A program made the position numbers and the translations under genes. A model generated the notes under the pieces. That model saw nothing but the letters and a program-made list of their open reading frames with translations, was not told the origin of the DNA and did no database searches. From positions 62,001 to 126,000 of the forward strand of contig NZ_SJEY01000002.1 of the NCBI RefSeq assembly GCF_004761875.1: a DNA stretch of 64,000 bases, in the 5' to 3' direction. Source of the stretch: Roseovarius aestuariivivens (lineage in GTDB: Bacteria; Pseudomonadota; Alphaproteobacteria; Rhodobacterales; Rhodobacteraceae). Position 1 is the first letter of the stretch; each line of letters starts with the position of its first letter. This document shows, in pieces, positions 46,465 through 59,773 of this stretch.

Positions 46465-48128
46465 GAGGCACAGGGCACCCACCCGATCGGTTCAGGGGTG
46501 TCCGGAATCTCGGGCGGGTTCTCCATGTCGGTGCCCGGCGGGTAGATATAGAGATTGGCCATCATACCGTTATCCTCGTGCGGCAGGATGTGGCAGTGAT
46601 AGACGGTCTTGCCGTCGATATCGGGCCGGAAATACATCCGGACGGTCAACTGCCCCCGCGACGGCAGCGCGATCACGTCCCACCACGTGTCGTCACAGGT
46701 CGGCTGGCCGTTGACGGCGACGACCTGAAACGGGTTCACGTGGATATGGAACGGATGCTGGAACACGTCCTCGTTGACCAGCGTCCATTCCTCGACCGTG
46801 CCGCCGAGCACCTTCTGGTCGATGCGATTGAGCGCGAACACCTTGCCGTCGAGATAGAACTGCACCGGGGGGCGGGGACCGGGGCTGTGATCATGGCTGC
46901 CGACATATTCGCCGGCTTTCTCGTTGCCGGAAATCTCGCCCTTGAAATGGATCGTGCGGCGTTTGGCGATGGGCAGGTCGGGCATCCGGGGAGGCTCTAC
47001 CAGCCGGGACGGGATCGGATCGTCGCGGGTGGGGCCCGCGACCTCCACCGTGCCGATGACCCAGCCGGGGCGCGCGCCGCCGGGGTGGCCTTGCTCGTAG
47101 AGTTCGGCGTGAAGCCGGTAGGTGCCGGGCGCGCCGCCTTTTACAAGAAACTCGGCCCGGTTACCCGGCGCCATCAGCAGGCGCTTGACCGGGCGCGGCG
47201 CCGCGAAGGGAATACCATCCTGTCCGATCTGGTAAAACTCGTGGCCTTCGAGATCGAGCCAGAAGAACCGGTGCGGCGCGGCGTTGAGAAAGCGCCAGCG
47301 CTGCACCTCGCCGGGCTGAATGTCGATCACCGGGCGAAGCTGGCCGTTCATGGTGAGCAGGATGTCGGTGGGCTGTGACGGGATCGGCGTGAAGGGCGAA
47401 AACCCGGCATTGGGCACGATGGCGGCACGCGGCACTTCGCCGGCGGGATTGACCAGAAGGCCGTTGAGCACGATCACCCGCTCGCGGATGTCTCTGATCT
47501 CGGGCACCTCGTCGATCTCGCCCTCGACGATGATCGCGCCCGACAGCCCCTGCCATGCCTGATGCGTGGTGCTGCCGTGCTTGTGCGGGTGATACCAGAA
47601 CATGCCCGAGGGCTGCGCGCGGCCCGTGTCGGGGCCGGGAATGTCGTAAGTGTAAGGTTCAGGCGTGCAGAAGGGGCGGAGCACCTGATAGACGTTGTCG
47701 TGCCCGGGCTTGGGAGAGACCTGCAGCCCGTGGACATGGACATTGGTATATTCGAGCTGGTCGAACATGGCCTTTTGCGCGTCGGTCGCGCCGTCGGGGT
47801 AGCCCGTGGGCCGCATCCGGTTGACGAGATCCCATTCCACCCGGTCGCCCGGCCTGACCCGAAGTGTCGGACCCGGAAGCGATCCGGTGTCCATATGCGC
47901 AAAGCGGTAGGCGGGCATGGTCAGGACGCGTTCGCCCACCTGAAAGCGGCCGTTCTCCATGATGAGTTGCGTTTTGATCCCGCCACTCCCTGAGCGGAGT
48001 TCGGGCAGGTCGCGCAGGCGGTCGCCGGGTTGGGCGAGGGCCTGCGAAATGCCAAGGGACTGACCGCCGGCAGCGAGGGCTGTGGCGGCGCCGGCGGAGC
48101 GCAGGAAGTCTCGGCGTAGCACGGACAT
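46461..48128 (-). CDS. Tat-exported multicopper oxidase
   Basis: The 555-residue protein starts with a Tat signal (LRRDFLRSAG then Ala-rich). Three cupredoxin domains carry the copper sites: HVHGLQVSP and WYHPHKHGSTTHQ in domain 1, then HPFHIHVNPFQVV and HCHILPHEDNGMM near the C-terminus, with Met as axial type-1 residue. It couples one-electron oxidation of a substrate (metal ion or phenol) to reduction of oxygen to water in the periplasm. No Met-rich CueO-type insert is seen. It is coupled to the small exported protein downstream. Confidence 0.92.
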   Translation of the reverse strand: MSVLRRDFLRSAGAATALAAGGQSLGISQALAQPGDRLRDLPELRSGSGGIKTQLIMENGRFQVGERVLTMPAYRFAHMDTGSLPGPTLRVRPGDRVEWDLVNRMRPTGYPDGATDAQKAMFDQLEYTNVHVHGLQVSPKPGHDNVYQVLRPFCTPEPYTYDIPGPDTGRAQPSGMFWYHPHKHGSTTHQAWQGLSGAIIVEGEIDEVPEIRDIRERVIVLNGLLVNPAGEVPRAAIVPNAGFSPFTPIPSQPTDILLTMNGQLRPVIDIQPGEVQRWRFLNAAPHRFFWLDLEGHEFYQIGQDGIPFAAPRPVKRLLMAPGNRAEFLVKGGAPGTYRLHAELYEQGHPGGARPGWVIGTVEVAGPTRDDPIPSRLVEPPRMPDLPIAKRRTIHFKGEISGNEKAGEYVGSHDHSPGPRPPVQFYLDGKVFALNRIDQKVLGGTVEEWTLVNEDVFQHPFHIHVNPFQVVAVNGQPTCDDTWWDVIALPSRGQLTVRMYFRPDIDGKTVYHCHILPHEDNGMMANLYIYPPGTDMENPPEIPDTPEPIGWVPCAS

Positions 48129-48288
48129 CTCCTTGCGGGTGGTCCCGGCCCTGTCTTAACGGGCCGGGCGCATGATGACCCATACAACTTCAGATTGCCG
48201 ATTCTGGCAAAGGTTTTGCGGCGCGGCGCATCCGGCCTGTCCGCTTTATCGGCTGTGCGGAGCGTCTCGTTCCGCGCCGTGGGCGCGT

Positions 48289-49155
48289 TTATCTTTGCCC
48301 CCGGGGAACCGCCGCGCGATAGATATACCACGTGGCGTGACCCAGAATGGGCAGCACGATGATGAGTCCCAGGAAAAAGGGCAGCGTCCCGAGCAGCATC
48401 ATAACGGCGACAATGAAGCCCCACTTGGCCACGGTCACCGGGCTTTTCCGAATGACGTTGAGCGACGTGCCGATCGCGACCGTGAGCCCGACGCGCCTGT
48501 CGATGAGCATCGGGAACGCCGTGAGGCTGATCGCAAGGACAAGCGCGGCAAAGACAGCGCCGACCCCCATGCCAACGATGATCATGGCCCAACCCGGTCC
48601 TGTCGTGACCACGTCCATGAGGAAGCCGCCAACGCTGGCCGGCGGCTCGGGCCCGAGGGTCCAGGCATAGATCTGCATTGCAGCGAGAATCCACAGCACG
48701 AAGAGCGCAAGGAGGTAGAGCGCCATGACCAGCACCGGGCCGATATTTTCCGCCCGCAAGACAGAGAACGCCGCGCTCCAGTTCACATCGTCGCGGGTCT
48801 CCGCCTGGCGGCTCATTTCGTAAAGCCCGATGGCCACAATGGGGCCAAGCAGCAGGAACCCCGCCCCAAGCGGAAAAAGCAACGGCAAGAGCGCGGCGTG
48901 AAAGGCGATCAGGGACAGGCAGATCCCGATGATCGGGTAGAGCAGCACGAGGAACATCACGTCACTGCGAAAGCGCGAAAAGTCGGCATAGCCCTTTCGC
49001 AAGGCGTCGCGCAGATCATCTTCGCTCAGAGCATTGACCTTTGGCGGTTCCGTGATTTCACCGCTCAGTGCACCGGTGGCGTCGCCGACGGTACGCCCTG
49101 CGCTTGAAAGGCCCTGTCCGAGCCACGACAACGGATTTCCGATTGTTTTGACCAT
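48289..49155 (-). CDS. DUF2189 family membrane protein
   Basis: The 288-residue protein has about 55 soluble N-terminal residues, including LSEDDLRDALRKGYADFSRFRSD, then six hydrophobic segments. The pattern LYPIIGICLSLIAFHAALLPLLFPLGAGFLLLGPIVAIGLYEMSRQ is that of DUF2189, inner-membrane proteins of unknown function frequent in Rhodobacteraceae. It is 160 bases upstream of the multicopper oxidase on the same strand; the 223 bases before it hold no gene that I can see. Confidence 0.85.
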   Translation of the reverse strand: MVKTIGNPLSWLGQGLSSAGRTVGDATGALSGEITEPPKVNALSEDDLRDALRKGYADFSRFRSDVMFLVLLYPIIGICLSLIAFHAALLPLLFPLGAGFLLLGPIVAIGLYEMSRQAETRDDVNWSAAFSVLRAENIGPVLVMALYLLALFVLWILAAMQIYAWTLGPEPPASVGGFLMDVVTTGPGWAMIIVGMGVGAVFAALVLAISLTAFPMLIDRRVGLTVAIGTSLNVIRKSPVTVAKWGFIVAVMMLLGTLPFFLGLIIVLPILGHATWYIYRAAVPRGQR

Positions 49156-49378
49156 AGTTCCCTCCTCTCGTCTGTCCGGCGGAGCAAAGCTCTGCTTGGG
49201 CAGAGTGCGGCGGGTCTATGTGGCGGAAGGCCCGCCGTCAGAGGCACTATAGCACGCTTTCGCGCCCGGCCGGATCACGATTGAGGGAAACCCGCGCGCT
49301 GCGTGGGGTCCCACGGCCTTGGCGGTGCGGTCGGCCCCGCCACCCCTAAACCGAGGCGACAAGGCACGTTGTGACGGA

Positions 49379-50653
49379 TCAGAAGGACTGGGTCGTGTAG
49401 TCGACCTCGTCGGGATAGAGCGTGTCCTCGATGGAGGTGGTGTGCACCTTCACCAGGTTCCCGTTCTCGACGCGGCTGATGTATTGATGACCGAAGACCT
49501 GATGCGTCTTGCCATTGAAGATCTTGGCGCCCTGCGGGTGAGCGAGGCTTTCGGGCATGTCGGTCATGGCCTCGACCGCCTCGATCAGGGCAGCGCGGTC
49601 ATTGGGGCCGGCATAGCCCGCAGCCTCCATCCCCGCCTTGATGACGTGGAGCGTTTCCCAGCAGCCGAACATGTGGGCGTAGGTCGACACGTCGGACGGA
49701 TCGCTGATCGACGCGCCACGCTCGTTGACGCCGACGGCGGCGCGGAAGGCCTTGTCGTACTCGGACTGGTCTTCTTGCGCGTGGCGGGGATTGCCCTCCC
49801 AGAAATAAGTGCCGTCGAGATAGTCGAGACCGGGGCTGGCCAGATCGACCGCTTCGAGGCTGTCGATGAATCCGAACATCTCGGGCCGGGACGGGCCGAA
49901 AAATTCGCCCAGTTCCTTGACGAAGGTCAGGACAGCGGGGCCGACCATGACGTGGTAGAGCACCTCGGTCTCGCGCGGGATCTTGGGGAAATACTTGGTG
50001 AAGGACGTCTCGGAGGGCGGGATCGCGATATGTTCGAGCACCTCGCCGCCCTGCGCCTCGATCGCGGCGGTGAAGAAGTCGCGGTGGTCATGGCCGAAGG
50101 CGAAATCGGGGAAGACCATGGTGACCTTCTTGCCGAGGTTTTCGGCCACGTAGGGCGCCATCGCCTGCACCTGGCTTTTCACGTCCGTGATGCCGGGCTG
50201 CAGCGTGTAGCGGTTGAGCATGCCAGAGGCGACGTGGTGACCTTCGGAGACGACGAAATAGGGCAGCTTCAATTCGCCCGCGCGGGGGGCGGAGCCGATG
50301 ACCACGTGCGAAAAGAGCGTGCCGAAGCCCACGTCACAGCCGTGCTGGTTGGCGAATTTTTCGAGCACCTCGGCACCGCGCTTGGGGTCGGTGCCGTCAT
50401 CCTCGGCCACGATCTCGACCATGCGGCCATTGATGCCGCCATTGTCGTTGATCAGTTTCGCCGCGGCGTCGGTCGTGCGGCCGTACCAGCGGCCATAGGC
50501 GGCGCCGATGCCGGTGGCGTGCTGCTGGAACCCGATGCGGATCGGCTCTGACGTCTGGGCCTGGGCGTAGCGGGCCCAGAGCGGCAGGCTGGCCGCGCCC
50601 GCGGCGCCTGCGAGGGTCGTCAAGGCGCCGCGGCGCGTGGTCTTGAGGGTCAT
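49379..50653 (-). CDS. Periplasmic solute-binding protein of branched-chain amino acid-type ABC transporter
   Basis: The 424-residue protein starts with a Tat-like signal (TTRRGALTTLAGAAGAASLP, cleavage near AQA) and has a GGGAG site. The mature part is a type-I periplasmic binding protein: IRIGFQQHATGIGAAYG, AAKLINDNGGINGRMVEIVAEDDGTDP and VVSEGHHVASG. It resembles amide or urea-type rather than leucine-type binding proteins. No permease genes adjoin it; the livHMGF-like set at 41.6-44.8 kb lacks a binding protein, so this is a candidate partner. Confidence 0.87.
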   Translation of the reverse strand: MTLKTTRRGALTTLAGAAGAASLPLWARYAQAQTSEPIRIGFQQHATGIGAAYGRWYGRTTDAAAKLINDNGGINGRMVEIVAEDDGTDPKRGAEVLEKFANQHGCDVGFGTLFSHVVIGSAPRAGELKLPYFVVSEGHHVASGMLNRYTLQPGITDVKSQVQAMAPYVAENLGKKVTMVFPDFAFGHDHRDFFTAAIEAQGGEVLEHIAIPPSETSFTKYFPKIPRETEVLYHVMVGPAVLTFVKELGEFFGPSRPEMFGFIDSLEAVDLASPGLDYLDGTYFWEGNPRHAQEDQSEYDKAFRAAVGVNERGASISDPSDVSTYAHMFGCWETLHVIKAGMEAAGYAGPNDRAALIEAVEAMTDMPESLAHPQGAKIFNGKTHQVFGHQYISRVENGNLVKVHTTSIEDTLYPDEVDYTTQSF

Positions 50654-50729
50654 ATCGGCATCTCCCGTTGCATGACTTTGGGTTGATCCTGCGAAGGGGC
50701 CGGCGAATTGTCCAGTGTTTTAAAGCGGC

Positions 50730-52115
50730 TCATAGTCCCCTTGGCGAGGCCAGAAGCCAGAGACCGAAGACGGTATAGGCGATCATGAAGAGCGCGAGCG
50801 GGGCCTGCCCCAACACCGCGCGGCGGGTTTCGGCACCGTCGCGGATGGCGATGGCGTGGGCCAGCAGGATCGCGACGACATGGCCCAGAACGACCGCGCC
50901 GGCCTGTGCCAGCCAGATGGTGCGCACGGTGTGGGGCGTGTTGAAGAACCCGGTGGTGACGTAGAAATCGGTGAGCCCCAGAAGATGCCAGCCGCGCCCG
51001 AGGGGATCGTCGAGCGCCCTGAGGACATACTGCCCCTCGACGAGCGCCGCGGTGAGGTAATGCGCCACGTGATAGCCCAGCGCGATGGGCAGGATCGAGG
51101 GCGCGAAAAGGCGCATGGCGGTCAGAACGGGGCGATGCGTGCCCGCAAGACGTTCGCCCAGCCAGAGCGCGCCCGCGAAGATCGCCAGAAGCGCGGCATT
51201 GGCAATGAGGAGCCCGGTGAGATTGGCGCCCGTCACAGCCGAGCGGCCGGGGAATTCCAGAGGGTTGAGGCCCAGCACGCCCATCCACCAGAACGTCTCG
51301 TTGAGGCCATCGAAGCTTCCGGTGCCGAGCAGGATGACCATCAGCACCGCAAGCGCGAGCGGCGGCGAGGGCCGGGCGAGGATCTGCCAGCCGGGCAGGC
51401 CCAGCGCCAGCCGCCCGCGACGCCGCCCGAGTGCCCCCATGCGGGCATAGGCGCGCATCGCCACGGTGATCGCCTCGGCCCGCACCATCCAGGCCGGGCC
51501 GAAGAGGACGAGACCGAGAAGCATCGCGTACCAGTAGAGACCCACCGCGAGGGCGAGCCGGGCGGGATCGGTGGGCGCGATATCGGCCAGGAGGAACCCG
51601 GCGAAAGCCAGAAAGCCCAGAACGGCGGGCCAGTGGCCGAGAACGCGCGGATAGCGCAGGGGCGCGCGCAGGCCCGTCAGGCGGTGCAGCCCTGCACCAA
51701 GCCCGGTCCACGGGTTGGTCCAGCGCCAGTGATTGCCTAAGAGACCCTGCAGCGAGACAAGGCCGATCCACCAGACCGACCAGACCGAGAGAGGCAGGGG
51801 ATTGCGCAACGGGTCGCGCGGCCCGGCGAGACCCTGCCAGACAAGAGTCACGAGCAAGAGCGTGACGAGCAGGCTGACCGCGTGGCGGCCTTTGACGGGC
51901 GCACGGCGCAGGATCGCGCGCGTGGCAAACAGCCTGTCCGCCGCGCCCGGCGGCAGGATCGCCATCAAAATCACGGTCAGCGCGACGCTGGCCGCCCCGG
52001 CGGCGATGTAGATATCCGTCGGCAACAGCAGAACAAAGCCCTGCTCGGCGGCATGGGCATAGGCCGCGCAGGGGCAGAGCGTGAAGAGCAGCATTGCGGT
52101 GATGGGTCTGCGCAT
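50730..52115 (-). CDS. Polytopic membrane protein of unknown function
   Basis: The ATG at 52115 (MRRPITAMLLF) gives 461 residues; the frame runs 27 codons further without a ribosome site. A signal-like first helix ends AYAHA, followed by EQGFVLLLPTDIYIAAG and about ten more hydrophobic segments, several with His (HVAHYLTAALVEGQY, NTPHTVRTIW). The overall layout recalls membrane proteins annotated as fenitrothion hydrolase in other bacteria, but I would not assign that activity. It lies 76 bases upstream of the solute-binding protein gene, perhaps in the same operon. Confidence 0.75.
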   Translation of the reverse strand: MRRPITAMLLFTLCPCAAYAHAAEQGFVLLLPTDIYIAAGAASVALTVILMAILPPGAADRLFATRAILRRAPVKGRHAVSLLVTLLLVTLVWQGLAGPRDPLRNPLPLSVWSVWWIGLVSLQGLLGNHWRWTNPWTGLGAGLHRLTGLRAPLRYPRVLGHWPAVLGFLAFAGFLLADIAPTDPARLALAVGLYWYAMLLGLVLFGPAWMVRAEAITVAMRAYARMGALGRRRGRLALGLPGWQILARPSPPLALAVLMVILLGTGSFDGLNETFWWMGVLGLNPLEFPGRSAVTGANLTGLLIANAALLAIFAGALWLGERLAGTHRPVLTAMRLFAPSILPIALGYHVAHYLTAALVEGQYVLRALDDPLGRGWHLLGLTDFYVTTGFFNTPHTVRTIWLAQAGAVVLGHVVAILLAHAIAIRDGAETRRAVLGQAPLALFMIAYTVFGLWLLASPRGL

Positions 52116-52235
52116 GGGTCCTCTGCCCGTCGGTCGCGGACAGACTAGACCTTTTTGCGAAGAACGTGGATGCCGGATTTTATCGGAGCACCGCACATAG
52201 CGCGGGCGTGACGCATGTTCGGCCGGTCAAACGAA

Positions 52236-52261
52236 AAGCGCCCCACGTCTGAGGGGCGCTT
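52236..52261 (-). terminator. Intrinsic terminator of VPLPA-CTERM gene
   Basis: A 9-bp perfect stem, AAGCGCCCC at 52236-52244 and GGGGCGCTT at 52253-52261, encloses an eight-base loop 23 bases after the stop of the minus-strand gene. The minus-strand RNA continues as TTTTCGTTT, giving a good U-rich tail. Confidence 0.88.
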
Positions 52262-52284
52262 GATCTGTTTTGGTGCGAGGCCTG

Positions 52285-52839
52285 TCAGGCCGCTTTACGC
52301 TTGCGCCGGGCCAGAAGACCAAGACCGCCGAGGCCGGCCAGCAAAAGCGGCAGCCCGGCCGGAAGCGGCACCACGCCCGTCTGCGCCGTCACGAGATCGA
52401 ACGACACGAATTGGCCATTTCTCCAGTCTGTACCGTTAAAGTCGAACGACACGCTGTCGGCCGTGAAAGACACATCCGAGGCTTGCACGCCGAATAATGC
52501 AGTTGTCTGAAAGTTCCCGATTCCCACGATGTTCGACGCGGGCGTAAAATCAAGGTCCGAGAACGTCAAAAGCTCGCCCGCGCCTGCACCAAGCGATCCA
52601 GAAACAAAATCCAAACGGATCGAACTGGCGGCGATGTCGACGGAGAACAAATCGTTACCGAAAAATTGTAGCGTAAACTCGGAACCCATACCGACAAGTG
52701 CCGTAGACGTGGAACAGGACCAAGGACCGGTAGAGACGATACCACAAGACACCGTGTCGCCCTGAAGAGTTGCGGCCTGTGCGCCGGAGGCGGCCAATGG
52801 AAAAAACGCCGCGGCGATCAACGCTTTGAATGCTTTCAT
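52285..52839 (-). CDS. VPLPA-CTERM sorting domain protein
   Basis: The 184-residue protein has a signal peptide (about 1-22, ending GAQA) and the sorting tail VVPLPAGLPLLLAGLGGLGLLARRKRKAA: VPLPA motif, hydrophobic helix and basic end. Such tails are processed by rhombosortase- or exosortase-like systems and place proteins at the cell surface or exopolymer. The mature region is a probable beta domain rich in Ser, Thr, Phe and Asp with only two Cys near its start. No sorting enzyme gene is in the window. It stands alone with its own terminator. Confidence 0.9.
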   Translation of the reverse strand: MKAFKALIAAAFFPLAASGAQAATLQGDTVSCGIVSTGPWSCSTSTALVGMGSEFTLQFFGNDLFSVDIAASSIRLDFVSGSLGAGAGELLTFSDLDFTPASNIVGIGNFQTTALFGVQASDVSFTADSVSFDFNGTDWRNGQFVSFDLVTAQTGVVPLPAGLPLLLAGLGGLGLLARRKRKAA

Positions 52840-53147
52840 GACGACAAACCTTATTTACTGAAACCTCTTTTCAGCGTCGCAGTCGGCAAACACTCCGTCA
52901 AGGAACGCAAGGCGACCGAACCTTCTGAATCGCAAGAAAAATCTTTTCATTACAGATTTTTGTGCGACAGAACACTCTGACCGGTCGTTTAGCATAATAC
53001 CATACCTCATAGCGTGTGCTGCTGAGGGTGATCTAACGGCTGCCTGATCACGCTTCGGGTGCGAAACCGGCCCTGCGTCAGCGCATGTCAAAAGAAACGG
53101 GCGTCCGGCCTTAATTCCGGACGCCCGTGATGACGCAGGACGCGCGG
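52840..53147. other. Intergenic region between VPLPA-CTERM gene and gltB
   Basis: This 308-base gap contains the upstream region of the VPLPA-CTERM gene (relatively AT-rich around 52910-53020) and the gltB terminator at 53097-53128. Minus-strand reading frames crossing it run into gltB in another frame and look like chance. I see no RNA gene or further repeat. Confidence 0.6.
53097..53128 (-). terminator. Intrinsic terminator of the gltD-GFA-gltB operon
   Basis: A perfect 12-bp stem, ACGGGCGTCCGG at 53097-53108 and CCGGACGCCCGT at 53117-53128, flanks an eight-base loop 20 bases after the gltB stop. On the minus strand it is followed by TTCTTTTGAC, a U-rich tail. This is the strongest terminator in the window. 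Confidence 0.92.
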
Positions 53148-57676
<4,529 letters not shown>

Positions 57677-57680
<4 letters not shown>

Positions 57681-58105
57681 GATGCCTCTCCTTCATCCGA
57701 TGTGAACATCGCGATGGTTTCATCTGTCGTCAGCTTCCGGTGCGCCCCGGCCAGTTGATATCCCTTCGGGCACATATCGGCGAAAAACTCGATCTTGATC
57801 TCGCCGCCCGCTGCATCCGGAAACAAACCGGCGGCCAGGTGGCGGACGTTGTCGGCCACCGTTCCATACCAAAGCGTCGATCCGCAGATCGTGCAAAACC
57901 CGCGCTCGGCCCATTCGGACGAGCGAAAGGAGGTGGCAGGACCGTCTACCGTGACACTGTCAGAAACCGTGTCGACCGAAATAAACATGCCGCTGGTGTG
58001 TCGACGGCACATGTCGCAGTGACAGGCGCTTAGTTTCGGCTCTTCGGTTTTCGCCGACACCTTAACGGCCCCGCACAGGCACTGGCCCTCAATTGCTTTA
58101 AGCAT
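57677..58105 (-). CDS. GFA family protein (zinc-binding, CENP-V/GFA domain)
   Basis: The ATG at 58105 (MLKAIEGQCLCGAVKV) gives 142 residues; 21 more codons are in frame upstream without a ribosome site. The zinc-binding cysteines follow the GFA pattern: CLCGAV, CHCDMCRRHTSG and a later FCTICGS. The family is named for glutathione-dependent formaldehyde activation, but most members have no proven activity. It sits ten bases after gltD and its stop overlaps the gltB start, so it is made as part of the glutamate synthase operon. Confidence 0.9.
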
Positions 58106-58115
58106 CGCCACGCGA

Positions 58116-59552
58116 TTATTCCGCCGCGACGGCGTGTGCGCCGCCGTAGAGATGGTCAAGAATGGCATTGGCCGAGTCGCGCCCGTCGCGGATCGCCCAG
58201 ACCACCAGCGAGGCGCCGCGCACGATGTCGCCCACGGCGAAGACGCCTTCGAGGCTGGTCTGGCCGGTGGTGAACTCGGCTTTGATGGTGCCCCAGCGCG
58301 TCACCTCCAGCGCCTCTACGCCCCAGAGCGCCGGAAGATCCTCGGCCTCGAAGCCAAGTGCCTTGATGACCAGATCAGCGGGTTCGTCGAAATTGTCGCC
58401 CTCGATCTCTTCAGGGCTTTGACGGCCCGTCGCGTCCGGCGCGCCGAGGCGCATCTTCTGGACCTTGACCGAGGTGACAGGATCACCGTGGAATGCCTTG
58501 GGCGCGCTGAGCCAGACAAACTCGACACCTTCCTCTTCGGCATTGGCGACCTCGCGCTGAGAGCCCGGCATGTTTTCGCGGTCGCGACGGTAGAGGCATT
58601 TAACGCTGGTGGCACCCTGACGGATGGCGGTGCGCACGCAGTCCATCGCCGTGTCGCCGCCGCCGATCACGACGACGCGCTTGCCCTCGGCATTAAGTTC
58701 GCCGGATTCGAATTCCGGCACCTCGTCGCCGAAGCTTTTGCGGTTGCTCGCGGTCAGGAAGTCGATGGCGCGCACTATGCCCTTGGCGCCCGCACCGGGA
58801 CCAGGCAGTTCGCGGCTTTTATAAACGCCGGTGGCGATCAGGACCGCGTCATGCTTTTCGCGGATCTCGGCGAAGGTGATGTCCTCGCCCACGTTGCAGT
58901 TGAGTTGGAACGTGACGCCGCCTTGCTCGAGCTGTTCGATCCGGCGCATCACGACCGGCTTTTCAAGCTTGAAGCCGGGGATGCCATAGGTGAGCAGGCC
59001 GCCCGCGCGGTCGTAGCGGTCATAGACCGTGACCTGCACGCCGGCCTGACGCAGCATGTCGGCGGCGGCGAGGCCACCGGGACCCGCGCCGATAATGCCG
59101 ACGGATTCAGCCCGCTCTTCGGACGGTTTGACGGGCGTCACCCACCCCTTTTCCCAAGCGGTGTCGGTGATGTATTTCTCGACCGAGCCGATGGTCACGG
59201 TGCCGTGCCCGGATTGTTCGATCACGCAATTGCCCTCGCACAAGCGATCCTGCGGGCAGATCCGGCCACAGATCTCGGGGAAGGTGTTCGTCGCCTGGCT
59301 GACCTCATAGGCCTCTTTCAGCCGGCCTTCGGCGGTCAGGAGAAGCCAATCGGGGATGTTGTTGTGCAGTGGGCAGTGGTTCTGACAATAGGGCACGCCG
59401 CACTGGCTGCAGCGGGCGGATTGTTCCTTGGCCTTTTCGTCGGCGTATTCCGCGTAGATCTCGTGAAAGTCCTCGCGCCGCGCCTCTGCCGCCCGTTTCT
59501 CGGGCATGTCCCGTTCGACGGTCACAAATTTGAGCATGGGTGTCTTGGCCAC
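58116..59552 (-). CDS. gltD: Glutamate synthase (NADPH) small subunit
   Basis: The 478-residue protein has N-terminal cysteines for two 4Fe-4S clusters (CSQCGVPYCQNHCP and CGRICPQDRLCEGNC), an FAD motif GAGPGGLAAADML, and an NADPH motif GGGDTAMDCVRTA. It feeds electrons from NADPH to GltB. It is the first gene of the gltD-GFA-gltB operon and is divergent from uppP. Confidence 0.97.
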   Translation of the reverse strand: MAKTPMLKFVTVERDMPEKRAAEARREDFHEIYAEYADEKAKEQSARCSQCGVPYCQNHCPLHNNIPDWLLLTAEGRLKEAYEVSQATNTFPEICGRICPQDRLCEGNCVIEQSGHGTVTIGSVEKYITDTAWEKGWVTPVKPSEERAESVGIIGAGPGGLAAADMLRQAGVQVTVYDRYDRAGGLLTYGIPGFKLEKPVVMRRIEQLEQGGVTFQLNCNVGEDITFAEIREKHDAVLIATGVYKSRELPGPGAGAKGIVRAIDFLTASNRKSFGDEVPEFESGELNAEGKRVVVIGGGDTAMDCVRTAIRQGATSVKCLYRRDRENMPGSQREVANAEEEGVEFVWLSAPKAFHGDPVTSVKVQKMRLGAPDATGRQSPEEIEGDNFDEPADLVIKALGFEAEDLPALWGVEALEVTRWGTIKAEFTTGQTSLEGVFAVGDIVRGASLVVWAIRDGRDSANAILDHLYGGAHAVAAE

Positions 59553-59773
59553 GGTGCGATCTCCGGATTTGCGAGGGTGTTGGGAAGGGATAGTGCAAGG
59601 CGGGGATAAAATAAAGTCATAAATACTGACCTATTGCCAATTAATTTGCCCGGACAGATCAGGGCCCAGCAATAATTGGGTAAAATTTAAGTCCGATTCG
59701 GACATAAATCACGTCTTTCGTCGCAGTGTCATTGGTTTATAGCTGTTTCAAACCCTTCGAGCAGGGATCGGGC
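59553..59773. promoter_or_regulatory. Divergent gltD-uppP control region with a palindrome
   Basis: This 221-base AT-rich region separates divergent gltD and uppP. It contains GTCCGA-T-TCGGAC at 59691-59703, a 6-bp inverted repeat about one base, and AT-rich stretches (59605-59650 and 59675-59690) suitable for promoters. The palindrome could be an operator; its protein is unknown. Confidence 0.5.

Noticed and set aside
50730..52115. Assigning fenitrothion hydrolase
   Set aside because: Only a general layout resemblance is recalled; no catalytic residues could be identified.
58134..59609. 491-codon plus-strand frame opposite gltD
   Set aside because: Antisense shadow; GltD cluster cysteines and FAD/NADPH motifs are on the minus strand.
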